Source: Prochlorococcus marinus XMU1411 (lineage in GTDB: Bacteria; Cyanobacteriota; Cyanobacteriia; PCC-6307; Cyanobiaceae). From it: a stretch of DNA of 64,000 nucleotides. Position 1 is the stretch's first letter. Each line of letters begins with the position of its first letter. Positions 51,782 through 59,586 of this stretch are shown in pieces. The notes beneath the pieces were generated by a model, which was not told where the DNA came from, searched no databases, and was given only the letters and a program-made list of their open reading frames with translations. The position numbers and the translations under genes were made by a program. The stretch spans positions 682,001-746,000 of the forward strand of contig NZ_JAAORI010000003.1 of NCBI RefSeq assembly GCF_017696075.1. Reading direction: 5' to 3'.

Positions 51782-54700
51782 TTATTTCTTTAATGCTTTA
51801 ATGAGAGGACCATATAATATGAATGATAATTTATCAAAATTATTATTTCCCAAAAAGAAATCTGGTTCTTTTTTATTTCCAAAACATAATTTCATTTCGA
51901 TATTATCTCTTTCTCCTTTAGAAAAAGTTTTATTACCAATCCATCTATCCATAAAAGCTTTTTTCTCATTTTTTGATTTTATTTTTGCTTCTACATATTT
52001 ATAAGCACTCTCTGGAGGGAGAGGTAAACAGTTTTCAGAATAATTTTTAAAAATATTTATGTATTCCGCCAAAATTAAATTTGACTCCAATGCTCCAGGT
52101 GATTGAATAATTTGCGATTTATATTGATTCTCTGTTCTAAAAATTACTTTAGTCTTTTTTATCTTCTTTAAAGAAGAAATGAATAGTGATTTTATCCAAG
52201 CCTCCGTCAAACGACTGAAAGTTAGTTTCGTATGAATTAATTCAATTACGGTGTCATCAGAGATGAAATATTCTTCTTTATTTGCATTTGACTTAATATA
52301 AATTCTATTAATCTTATTATGTTGACTCAAATTTTTAGATAGACTTTCTAATAAATCTTTGATTTCTTTTTCTTTTATAAAAATACTATTTTTTGGCATA
52401 ATAATCCCATTTTCAACCAATTGATCATTAATATTCAAATTTTTTAAATCATCAATAACATTATGATTATCAATCTCTAACTCCTGGATTATTTTTGTAA
52501 TTAGTCGCGACTTCTCTAGATTACTTATATTCTCCTCATCTGGATGATGAATAAATATTTCCTTGGGAGAAATATTTTTTTTATTTAGCCAATATTTTTG
52601 TGGAGTCTTGAACCAATAAATAAGTTCTGATAATTTGTAATTTTTAATATCAAATTTTTTTTCATTCCAATCTATCTCTTCTGCTAAAGAATAATTACTT
52701 TGAATTATCTTAGAAATATCATGATCAATTATTTCTTTTTTATTTAAATCTGAATCTTTAATTATTAGTTCTCTTTGGTCTTGGTTTAAAAATCTATCAA
52801 AAAAAGAAATTAACTCTTTTATAGGAAAAGAAACATCTAATTTTTTATTGTTTTTGTCATTCTTTACCCAAGAAACTATAAATTTATCTCTACAGGAAAT
52901 TAACAACTCAAGAAATATATATTTCTCTCTTTCAAAAACTGATGGATCTCCTAGGCGATATTTATTATTCAATAAATTAATATTTTCATTCTTTGATAAT
53001 TTTGGAAAATAAACACTATTCATGTCTATTAAGAAGATAACCTTATGAGGAATATGTCTTGAATTCTCAATATCACAAACAAGTACCTTGTTGATGAGTG
53101 ATTTGCTTTGATATTTAACTTTAATTATGCAAGAAATTAATATCTCTCTAAAAACATTTAACAAAATAAGATCATCAGGTATTAAATGTATTGAGTTATT
53201 ATCAAGAATTCTATTTATTTCACTTATTTCTAAATTAAAATTTGCATTAGAATCAGCAATACTTTTTAATATAAACTTTATCTTTTCAACCCAAGTTGAG
53301 TAGGAAAAAGATCCCCTTAGCAAATTAATATATTTTTTAAAATCAAGTAATAATTTAACCCATTTATTCAAGTCTAAACTTGTATTTTTGAAACTAAATG
53401 GTTTTAAATTAAAACTGATTAAATTGACATCTTTATCATAAATTAGGCCTAAAGTAATTCTATTTATACACCACTCTAGAGTATTTTTTTCTTCACCTAA
53501 TCTTTCATTAGCATCTAATCCCCAATGAAAACCAACTTGAGTAAGTAAGAAAATAATTTCATCCTTCTCAGTAATATCAAAATCAAAAATTTTCTGAATT
53601 ACTTTTTTCGAAAGAATATAATCTATTTTTTCAAGAGTAATTTTTTCGTTTGCTATTTCAGTGATGTCAATTAAAAATTTATAAATATCTGGATAATCAT
53701 CATTTTCCTCATCAATAAAACAATAAGGTATCTTTTCACCATTAATTAACTCATTATTAAAGATATACCTTAAATAAGGTTTGATTTGATTAGTTTGTGG
53801 AGATAAAACAGCAATATCTCTATATTTAATATCGTCGCAAGAATTTATTATTTCTATAATTTTATTTCTTATATATTCTAGTTGATTATTTTGATTAAAA
53901 TGCTCACAAAGTAATATTGAATCATCACTTTCATTTATTACAAAATCATTACTATTATTATCAATTAGTCTTTTTTGTATTTGGTTAAGAAGAGGAATAT
54001 CTTTCTTCTCATGAAAATTAGTTGTTGGATCGATATATATTAAATTATTTTTTAAATTTATTCCTTCATTATAAATATTCTCATCAATTAATTTATGAAA
54101 GTTTGCTCCAAATTTGCCAAATATTTTCTCTATATTTGTATTTTTAAAATTGAATTTACTTTCAAAATTATCAAATGCCAACTCACCTTCAAGGAAATTT
54201 ATTCTATTCCATAAATCATCTCCTGGAGATAATAAATATAAATTTATCTTAGTAAATTTTGAAAGTTCTGAATAAAAGTTAATATGTAGTTTAGATAAGT
54301 TATTGTCAGCAATAATATAAATTTGATTTGGTAGCTTACCTTGTAAGTCTTTTATTTTTTTTAAATTCTTTATTACTTCAATCATGTATAAACATGAAGG
54401 TTTTTCAGATATCTTTTTCTCTAATAATTTATATAAAATAGGTTGCCAAAATTGATCTGTATTTAAATTCTTAAATAGATTAAGTGAATTAATTTCATAT
54501 CTATTCCAATCAGCAATCATTTCTGGTCTGAAAATAAGGTAATCAATAAAATTCTGCGTAATTTTTTTTGTCAAATTGTATAGGTCTCCATCAATTGTCT
54601 TTTTATTATCCAAATATTTATTTATCCAATTTCTAAGCGGAAATGATTCTTTATAGCTATTCAATTCTTCTAATGAATCAATAATGGCCCATTTAATTGA

Positions 54701-54961
54701 CTCAAAATTCCATAAACCCATATCGATTCCTGGAAAAAAATTTGTCAATAATGATTCGGTATAACTTGATATTGTCTTTAATTGATAAAGAGCACTAATT
54801 TTGTTTTTTATAGTTATTTGTTCTCTTAACCACTTACCAAAAAAATAATTAGGAACAGCTATTTCTAAATTCTCATTTATAACAGGAGGATATATTTTTA
54901 ATTCTTCTGCCAAGAGCTCACTAATTACTTCAATTTTATTTGACTTGTATAGATTGAGCAA
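51782..54961 (-). CDS. recC: Exodeoxyribonuclease V gamma subunit (RecC)
   Basis: This 1059-residue RecC holds RecB and RecD together and scans for Chi. The N-terminal region (LNLYKSNKIEVISELLAEEL) and the later IAVLSPQTNQIKPYLRYIF match the inactive helicase-like domains, and HKVIFLIDMNSVYFPK is another conserved block. No working Walker A is visible, as expected for RecC. The C-terminal part with SAYKYVEAKIKSKNEKKAF is the dead nuclease-like region. The call is helped by position beside recB and recD. Composition is very AT-rich. Confidence 0.92.
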   Translation of the reverse strand: MLNLYKSNKIEVISELLAEELKIYPPVINENLEIAVPNYFFGKWLREQITIKNKISALYQLKTISSYTESLLTNFFPGIDMGLWNFESIKWAIIDSLEELNSYKESFPLRNWINKYLDNKKTIDGDLYNLTKKITQNFIDYLIFRPEMIADWNRYEINSLNLFKNLNTDQFWQPILYKLLEKKISEKPSCLYMIEVIKNLKKIKDLQGKLPNQIYIIADNNLSKLHINFYSELSKFTKINLYLLSPGDDLWNRINFLEGELAFDNFESKFNFKNTNIEKIFGKFGANFHKLIDENIYNEGINLKNNLIYIDPTTNFHEKKDIPLLNQIQKRLIDNNSNDFVINESDDSILLCEHFNQNNQLEYIRNKIIEIINSCDDIKYRDIAVLSPQTNQIKPYLRYIFNNELINGEKIPYCFIDEENDDYPDIYKFLIDITEIANEKITLEKIDYILSKKVIQKIFDFDITEKDEIIFLLTQVGFHWGLDANERLGEEKNTLEWCINRITLGLIYDKDVNLISFNLKPFSFKNTSLDLNKWVKLLLDFKKYINLLRGSFSYSTWVEKIKFILKSIADSNANFNLEISEINRILDNNSIHLIPDDLILLNVFREILISCIIKVKYQSKSLINKVLVCDIENSRHIPHKVIFLIDMNSVYFPKLSKNENINLLNNKYRLGDPSVFEREKYIFLELLISCRDKFIVSWVKNDKNNKKLDVSFPIKELISFFDRFLNQDQRELIIKDSDLNKKEIIDHDISKIIQSNYSLAEEIDWNEKKFDIKNYKLSELIYWFKTPQKYWLNKKNISPKEIFIHHPDEENISNLEKSRLITKIIQELEIDNHNVIDDLKNLNINDQLVENGIIMPKNSIFIKEKEIKDLLESLSKNLSQHNKINRIYIKSNANKEEYFISDDTVIELIHTKLTFSRLTEAWIKSLFISSLKKIKKTKVIFRTENQYKSQIIQSPGALESNLILAEYINIFKNYSENCLPLPPESAYKYVEAKIKSKNEKKAFMDRWIGNKTFSKGERDNIEMKLCFGNKKEPDFFLGNNNFDKLSFILYGPLIKALKK

Positions 54962-54978
54962 TTTACTGGTTTGTTATA

Positions 54979-55296
54979 TTACTCAACTCTAAATGGATCA
55001 GTTATTTCTGCATTAGGACATTCGAATTCCCCAACAGCAACAAATTCTAAACGAAGCTTTAAAAAAATTATAAATTTTTTATCAGTTGATAAAACAGCTG
55101 CAGGTGGTGATGGAATCTTTGTTGTTAGATCGACAAATTGCTTAGTTTGCAAAAAAGATGGATTTTTTAATAGCCAAAAATCTTTTTCTTTATTGTTTTC
55201 TTTGTAATTCCTCTCCCTCTCTTTCAAAATCTCTTCAAGTGGTTCTTCAATTGTTAAAAACTTTTCACTTGCTGCGACGAAAAAATATGTTGTCAT
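54979..55296 (-). CDS. ycf54: Ycf54 (Mg-protoporphyrin IX monomethyl ester cyclase accessory protein)
   Basis: This 105-residue protein matches Ycf54 by length and by segments such as TTYFFVAASEKFLTIEEPLEE, here split as TTYFFVAASEKF and LTIEEPLEE at residues 2-22. FWLLKNPSFL and FLKLRLEFVAVGEFE also match. Ycf54 binds the AcsF/CycI cyclase and is needed for full chlorophyll ring-E formation. It has no catalytic motif of its own. It lies between pdxJ (9-base gap) and recC (17-base gap), so chlorophyll and repair genes probably share a transcript here. Confidence 0.92.
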   Translation of the reverse strand: MTTYFFVAASEKFLTIEEPLEEILKERERNYKENNKEKDFWLLKNPSFLQTKQFVDLTTKIPSPPAAVLSTDKKFIIFLKLRLEFVAVGEFECPNAEITDPFRVE

Positions 55297-55305
55297 TTTT
55301 AAAAT

Positions 55306-56022
55306 TTAATTTAATGTAATGAGAGACTTCATTTCACGAACAGACTTTTCTAATCCTACCGCTAAAGCCCTCGCAACAATACTATGGCCTATGTTTAATT
55401 CATTCATATTTTTAATTGATGCAATTTTTTTAACATTATTATAATTAAGTCCATGGCCAGCATTAACAACTAATCCAAGGTCATTTGCTTGATATGTAGA
55501 CTCAATAATCCTTTGCAACTCTTCATATTGATCATAACCGGAAAGCTCAGCATATTTACCAGTATGTAATTCTACAAATTTAAATCCTATTTCCTTTGAA
55601 TAGTTAATCTGATCAATTTGAGGATCAATAAATGCACTTACTTCGATATTTGAATCTTTTAAATTTTCAACGAAATTTTTAAAATATTTGACATTACTTT
55701 TTATATCCAATCCTCCTTCAGTAGTAACTTCCTCTCTTTTTTCTGGTACAAGTGTTACGTATTCTGGTAGAAGTTTTCTTGCAATTTCTAACATTTCTTC
55801 TGTTGCAGCCATCTCTAAATTGAGTTTTGTTTTTATAGTTTCTTTCAAAAGGAATACGTCCCTATCTTGAATATGTCTTCTATCTTCTCTTAGATGAACT
55901 GTAATTGAATCTGCCCCACCTAATTCAGCTAAAAAAGCAAATTGTACAGGATCAGGTTCTACAGTTTTTCTTGCTTGCCTTACATTTGCAATATGGTCAA
56001 TATTTACTCCTAAAGTAGTCAT
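55306..56022 (-). CDS. pdxJ: Pyridoxine 5'-phosphate synthase
   Basis: This 238-residue TIM-barrel enzyme condenses 1-deoxyxylulose-5-phosphate with 3-amino-2-oxopropyl phosphate to give pyridoxine 5'-phosphate. The N-terminus GVNIDHIANVRQARKT and HLREDRRHIQD (about residues 48-58) are highly conserved in PdxJ. ELHTGKYAE and VNAGHGLNY near the C-terminal half bind phosphate. It starts the minus-strand run toward recD and is divergent from plsC over 94 bases. Confidence 0.96.
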   Translation of the reverse strand: MTTLGVNIDHIANVRQARKTVEPDPVQFAFLAELGGADSITVHLREDRRHIQDRDVFLLKETIKTKLNLEMAATEEMLEIARKLLPEYVTLVPEKREEVTTEGGLDIKSNVKYFKNFVENLKDSNIEVSAFIDPQIDQINYSKEIGFKFVELHTGKYAELSGYDQYEELQRIIESTYQANDLGLVVNAGHGLNYNNVKKIASIKNMNELNIGHSIVARALAVGLEKSVREMKSLITLN

Positions 56023-56116
56023 AATTTCAAAATCTTTAGTTTCTAGACAATCTAGTAACCGCCCAATAATAGCTAATAAAAAATTACAAACACGTAAATT
56101 ATTAATAAATAGTAAA

Positions 56117-56797
56117 TTGATTTTGAAGAAAGATCCATTAAATATTTGCTACAAAATCAACCCATTATTGGGAATTATCGCAATGTTCGTTACCCAGGAC
56201 ATTGTTTTGAGGTTTTTTTTTAGAAAAAGGCAAATAATTAATAAAAACTTCTCAATACCAAAAAACTCATCTATTATTTTGGCTCCAACCCATAGATCAA
56301 GATGGGATGGATTAGTTCTTACTATGGCAATGGGTAGGAGAGTAACCAATAAGGATTCCAGATTTATGGTTACAAGATCTGAGATGAAAGGAATACAAGG
56401 ATGGTTTTTAAAAAGACTTGGATGTTTTTCCATAAATCAATTTTCTCCTTCAATATCCGCATTAAGATATGCCATAAATTTAATAGAGATAGGTGAACAA
56501 TTAGTTGTTTTTCCTGAAGGAAAGATTAATAAATATGGAAAAAAATTAATTCTCAAAGAAGGACTTTATAGATTAGCCCTTTTAGCAACAAAAAAAACAC
56601 CCTCCGTCACAATAATTCCTATTGGTATTGCATATAGTGAAGTATCTCCAAGATTTAGAGGCACATTTTGTTTATCCTTTGGAGAGCCTATTGCAATGAG
56701 TGATTATCTAAATCTATCTATTAATGAATTTAATGAATTCTTAAATAATAAAATGCGTAAAGCTGAAAAAATTGCCTTAAAAAAAGTCGGTAGATGA
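56117..56797 (+). CDS. plsC: 1-acyl-sn-glycerol-3-phosphate acyltransferase (PlsC-like)
   Basis: This 226-residue acyltransferase adds the second fatty acid to make phosphatidate, which CdsA then uses. The active-site HxxxxD is in APTHRSRWDG (about residues 57-66), and the glycerol-phosphate block in VFPEGKINKYG. A hydrophobic stretch near residues 15-38 likely contacts the membrane. The chosen start is TTG; a second TTG lies two codons later, and the first in-frame ATG would remove about 22 residues. The start is therefore uncertain. Gap to the next gene is 42 bases. Confidence 0.88.
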   Translation: MILKKDPLNICYKINPLLGIIAMFVTQDIVLRFFFRKRQIINKNFSIPKNSSIILAPTHRSRWDGLVLTMAMGRRVTNKDSRFMVTRSEMKGIQGWFLKRLGCFSINQFSPSISALRYAINLIEIGEQLVVFPEGKINKYGKKLILKEGLYRLALLATKKTPSVTIIPIGIAYSEVSPRFRGTFCLSFGEPIAMSDYLNLSINEFNEFLNNKMRKAEKIALKKVGR

Positions 56798-56839
56798 ATA
56801 CTTTATAAGTTAATATTAAGTCTAATATTTATAGATAAT

Positions 56840-57355
56840 ATGAAATTCTTAAAGTTAATCCCCATTTTCTTCATATTTTTTGGAAATTTATCTTATAAAC
56901 ATTTAGTTCACGCAGAAATTAAAAATCCAAATAACTTTAAAGCACTTTCAAGTAATAGTAAAAATCTCTCTATTTCAAACGTAAAATATTACCTTGAGGA
57001 AGGTGATAAATTTATAAAAATTGGAAATTTTGATAAAGCTAAGGATTCTTATCTAGATGCAAGAAAATTAGCAAAGCAACTAGCTTCTTTTTATTCCGAT
57101 CTAAATTCATCCTTTAAAGGAGTTGATGCAAGAATACCAAATGAAATGCAAAGAAAAGGGAAAGGAATATTGGCAATTTTGGCAGAAATAAATGGAAGAT
57201 TAGCTTCTTTATATATAAAAAATGAAAATCCTGAAGTTGCGGTACCATTACTTATTGAGACGATAAGAATAATGTCCCCCAATACTCCAGAAGGCAAAGA
57301 AGCCTACCAAAAACTTATCCAACTAGGATTTGTTGAAACACAATTCAAGGGTTAA
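56840..57355 (+). CDS. Secreted TPR-like conserved hypothetical protein
   Basis: This is a 171-residue protein with an N-terminal signal peptide (FLKLIPIFFIFFGNLSY, likely cut after VHA near residue 26). The mature part begins with a helix pair around YYLEEGDKFIKIGNFDKAKDSY (read as YYLEEGDKFIKIG then NFDKAKDSYLDARK), resembling one tetratricopeptide-like repeat. Further helices include ILAEINGRLASLY and VPLLIETIRIM. It may bind a protein in the lumen or periplasm. I do not recognise the family. It is followed by bolA after 12 bases. Confidence 0.75.
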   Translation: MKFLKLIPIFFIFFGNLSYKHLVHAEIKNPNNFKALSSNSKNLSISNVKYYLEEGDKFIKIGNFDKAKDSYLDARKLAKQLASFYSDLNSSFKGVDARIPNEMQRKGKGILAILAEINGRLASLYIKNENPEVAVPLLIETIRIMSPNTPEGKEAYQKLIQLGFVETQFKG

Positions 57356-57367
57356 CTAACTTAAATC

Positions 57368-57598
57368 ATGATTACGAAAAAAGAAGTTATTAATTTAATC
57401 ACTAAAAAAATACCAAATGCCCAAGTATATGTTGAAAATATTAAAGGAAATGATCATTTGCAAGTAACTGTAATTGCTTCTGAATTTAATGGATTATCAT
57501 TAGTGAAACAACACCAGCTTATCTATTCTGCATTAAAAGAAGAACTAGCTTCAGAGGCCATTCATGCACTGGCATTAAAAACAGAAACACCAACTTGA
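57368..57598 (+). CDS. BolA-family protein
   Basis: This 76-residue protein has the BolA/YrbA fold: KIPNAQVYVENIKGNDHLQV near the start (positions about 14-33) with the conserved His that co-ligates an iron-sulfur cluster. It ends with SEAIHALALKTETP, the typical HALxLKTxTP tail carrying the second conserved His. BolA proteins pair with CGFS glutaredoxins to bind [2Fe-2S] clusters. The next gene, 3 bases downstream, is exactly that partner. Confidence 0.93.
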   Translation: MITKKEVINLITKKIPNAQVYVENIKGNDHLQVTVIASEFNGLSLVKQHQLIYSALKEELASEAIHALALKTETPT

Positions 57599-57601
57599 AT
57601 T

Positions 57602-57925
57602 ATGGACAATTTAACAAAAGATAAAATACAAGCTCTAATAAGTTCAAATCCAGTAATGGTATTTATGAAAGGAACAAAATTAATGCCTCAGTGCGGTTTT
57701 TCGAATAATGTAGTTCAAATACTAAATTCCCTAGGTGTTGAATTTTTCACTTTTGATGTTTTAAGCGATTTCGAGATCAGAGAAGGTATCAAAGAATATT
57801 CAGATTGGCCAACAATCCCTCAAGTTTATTTAAAAGGAGAGTTCCTTGGTGGATCAGACATTCTTATTGAAATGTACAACTCAGGTTCCCTAAAAGAAAA
57901 AATTGAAATTGCATTAGCGTCTTAA
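57602..57925 (+). CDS. grxD: Monothiol CGFS glutaredoxin (Grx4 type)
   Basis: This 107-residue monothiol glutaredoxin has the CGFS active site at residues 31-34 in [10 protein letters not shown]. The glutathione-binding segments [19 protein letters not shown] (about 72-90) are present. It binds a [2Fe-2S] cluster with glutathione and acts in iron-sulfur transfer and iron sensing. It lies 3 bases after the bolA-type gene, and the two proteins probably form a heterodimer. Length is normal. Confidence 0.96.
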   Translation: MDNLTKDKIQALISSNPVMVFMKGTKLMPQCGFSNNVVQILNSLGVEFFTFDVLSDFEIREGIKEYSDWPTIPQVYLKGEFLGGSDILIEMYNSGSLKEKIEIALAS

Positions 57926-57973
57926 GATAATTATTAAGTATAAATACTGATTTAGTTAATAAAAATTAATATT

Positions 57974-58243
57974 TTAAATCCTTTTTTTATCAAAAAAGCC
58001 TTTGTTTTCATCTCCATCTGGGTCAATAAAACTTGATGGATCCAATATCCATCTTTCAATTAATCTTTCCAACTTTTCTTGATCTTTTTGCCCTAAACTA
58101 CTGCAATTCCTTAAGGCTTGGAGGTATCCATCACTATATAATTTAAGATCAGATGGCGTATGAAAATGAGTAACCAAGTCTTGGCAACTATCGCAAATTG
58201 ACTGAAAATGACGAATTGCTTTTGGGTTTTCAAATGATGTCAT
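57974..58243 (-). CDS. Small conserved cyanobacterial protein (DUF6761-like)
   Basis: This is an 89-residue, mostly helical, soluble protein starting MTSFENPKAIRH. The core, DLKLYSDGYLQALRNCSSL followed by LERLIERWILDPSSF, resembles a small cyanobacterial family I know as DUF6761. The frame stays open upstream for 44 more codons, but that stretch would overlap the divergent regulator gene and is Lys/Arg-rich without family character. I therefore take the inner ATG. Function is unknown. It converges with grxD over 48 bases. Confidence 0.7.
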   Translation of the reverse strand: MTSFENPKAIRHFQSICDSCQDLVTHFHTPSDLKLYSDGYLQALRNCSSLGQKDQEKLERLIERWILDPSSFIDPDGDENKGFFDKKRI

Positions 58244-58329
58244 AATTCGATAGATTCTTATTTTTTTTTTGCATTTGTTATACCTTATTAAGGATGATAA
58301 AAAATTGCCTGGCACAACAGTAATTAAGA

Positions 58330-59067
58330 ATGCAATCAACTGAGCAAATCTTAGCTTCAACCCCTGGCAGTTCACAATTGCCTACGAGCTCTCAAACTCC
58401 CTCAAGAGTTCTTGTTGTTGAACCTCACCCCACTCTTAGAACAGTCCTTGTACAAAGACTTCGCCAAGATGGTCACCTAGCTGCTGCAGTTGGATCAGCT
58501 GCAGAAGCAGTTGATCTTTGCAGAGAACAATCACCTGACTTATTAGTAAGTGCTGAAATCCTTGAGCAGAATACTGCAATGAGATTAGCTCAACAGTTGG
58601 GATCTGCTGTTATTGTTCTTACAGCAAGATCAGGGGTTGAAGCTTTAGTAAACCTTCTAGATGAAGGAGCTGATGATGTTCTAAGAAAGCCTTTTGGTTT
58701 AGAAGAACTAGCAGCAAGATGTAGAACCTTACTAAAAAGAGGAAGAATAGGATTACAAGAAAAAGTAGAAGTTGGTCCTCTAGAAGTTCATCTCCTTTTA
58801 AGGCAAGTAACTCTTAGTGAGAAGCCCGTAGAACTTAGCCCAAGAGAGTTTGCCCTGCTCTGCGCTCTTCTTATGCCTCCTGGTATGGTAAGAAGTCGAC
58901 AAGAGCTTTTAAGGATGGCCTGGCCTCCATTCAGTGGAGGCCCAAGATCAGTAGATACTCAAGTCTTAACATTGAGAAGAAAATTAGAACAGGCAGGTCT
59001 AGGAGAAGGAGGGGGAATAACGACAGTAAGACAACAAGGTTATAGATTTAGCATCGATAATATTTGA
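58330..59067 (+). CDS. OmpR/PhoB-type response regulator with a degenerate receiver
   Basis: This 245-residue protein has a receiver-like domain (about residues 25-137) and a winged-helix DNA-binding domain (about 145-243, LSPREFALLCALL through TTVRQQGYRFS). The receiver lacks key residues. The phosphoacceptor Asp in the usual PDLVxLD is replaced by Ala75 (PDLLVSA), and the acidic pair near the start is E31-P32. The conserved Thr98 and Lys120 (RKPF) remain. It should therefore act without ordinary phosphorylation. Base composition looks richer in G+C than neighbouring genes. The 25-residue leader is Ser/Thr/Pro-rich. It could be an RpaA/RpaB relative by descent, but it is not either of these by sequence. 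Confidence 0.85.
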   Translation: MQSTEQILASTPGSSQLPTSSQTPSRVLVVEPHPTLRTVLVQRLRQDGHLAAAVGSAAEAVDLCREQSPDLLVSAEILEQNTAMRLAQQLGSAVIVLTARSGVEALVNLLDEGADDVLRKPFGLEELAARCRTLLKRGRIGLQEKVEVGPLEVHLLLRQVTLSEKPVELSPREFALLCALLMPPGMVRSRQELLRMAWPPFSGGPRSVDTQVLTLRRKLEQAGLGEGGGITTVRQQGYRFSIDNI

Positions 59068-59570
59068 TATTTATAAACAAAAATTTCCCAAATAATCATT
59101 AGAGCTGACAAAATTGTCAATATTTTATATGTCCATAAAGGTGATAAATACGATATATCTTTCACCTCAATTTCAGTTTTTCTAGAAATAATTAATAAAA
59201 ACTTCTCAAAATTTTCAATTCTTTGAGGGATAAGATAATTATCCCCTTTATTAGTATTGAAGTAATAAACTTTACTACCCTGACTGGTAGGCTGAGATTT
59301 GATTAATTTAATATCTTTCCAAGAAATCTCCCAATTTTTTCTCCCTAAGGCTTTAGAAATAAAGCTAGTTTTGTAGGAAATTTTTTTATCACAAGTCTCA
59401 ACGTAATCACTTGTGATATTAATAATTAAATAAAGGCCTAAAACAAATGTGCAAATTGAGGGAATTTTTAATTTGTCAATGGCAATAAACGGTATGGGGA
59501 TAGTAAGAGCTAAATATAGAGAAATTAACGAGCTTTTAACAAAAAAAAGAGTTTTAAACTTTTCTACCAT
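59040..59570 (-). CDS. Hypothetical membrane protein
   Basis: This is a 176-residue protein with hydrophobic segments near residues 12-30, 36-52 and 147-164. Between them lies a soluble part of about 90 residues with alternating strands (KISYKTSF, WKDIKLIKSQPT, KVYYFNTNKGDNYLIP), which looks like a small pleckstrin-like or bPH-type domain. No family is certain. Its last 28 bases overlap the end of the response regulator gene on the opposite strand. It lies 16 bases downstream of crtH. Confidence 0.7.
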   Translation of the reverse strand: MVEKFKTLFFVKSSLISLYLALTIPIPFIAIDKLKIPSICTFVLGLYLIINITSDYVETCDKKISYKTSFISKALGRKNWEISWKDIKLIKSQPTSQGSKVYYFNTNKGDNYLIPQRIENFEKFLLIISRKTEIEVKDISYLSPLWTYKILTILSALMIIWEIFVYKYQILSMLNL

Positions 59571-59586
59571 CTACTAAGAACCCTTT

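Noticed and set aside
58244-58375. Upstream extension of the small helical protein gene
   Set aside because: It would overlap the start of the divergent response regulator gene, and the extra residues show no family character; the inner ATG at 58243 fits the expected length of about 90.
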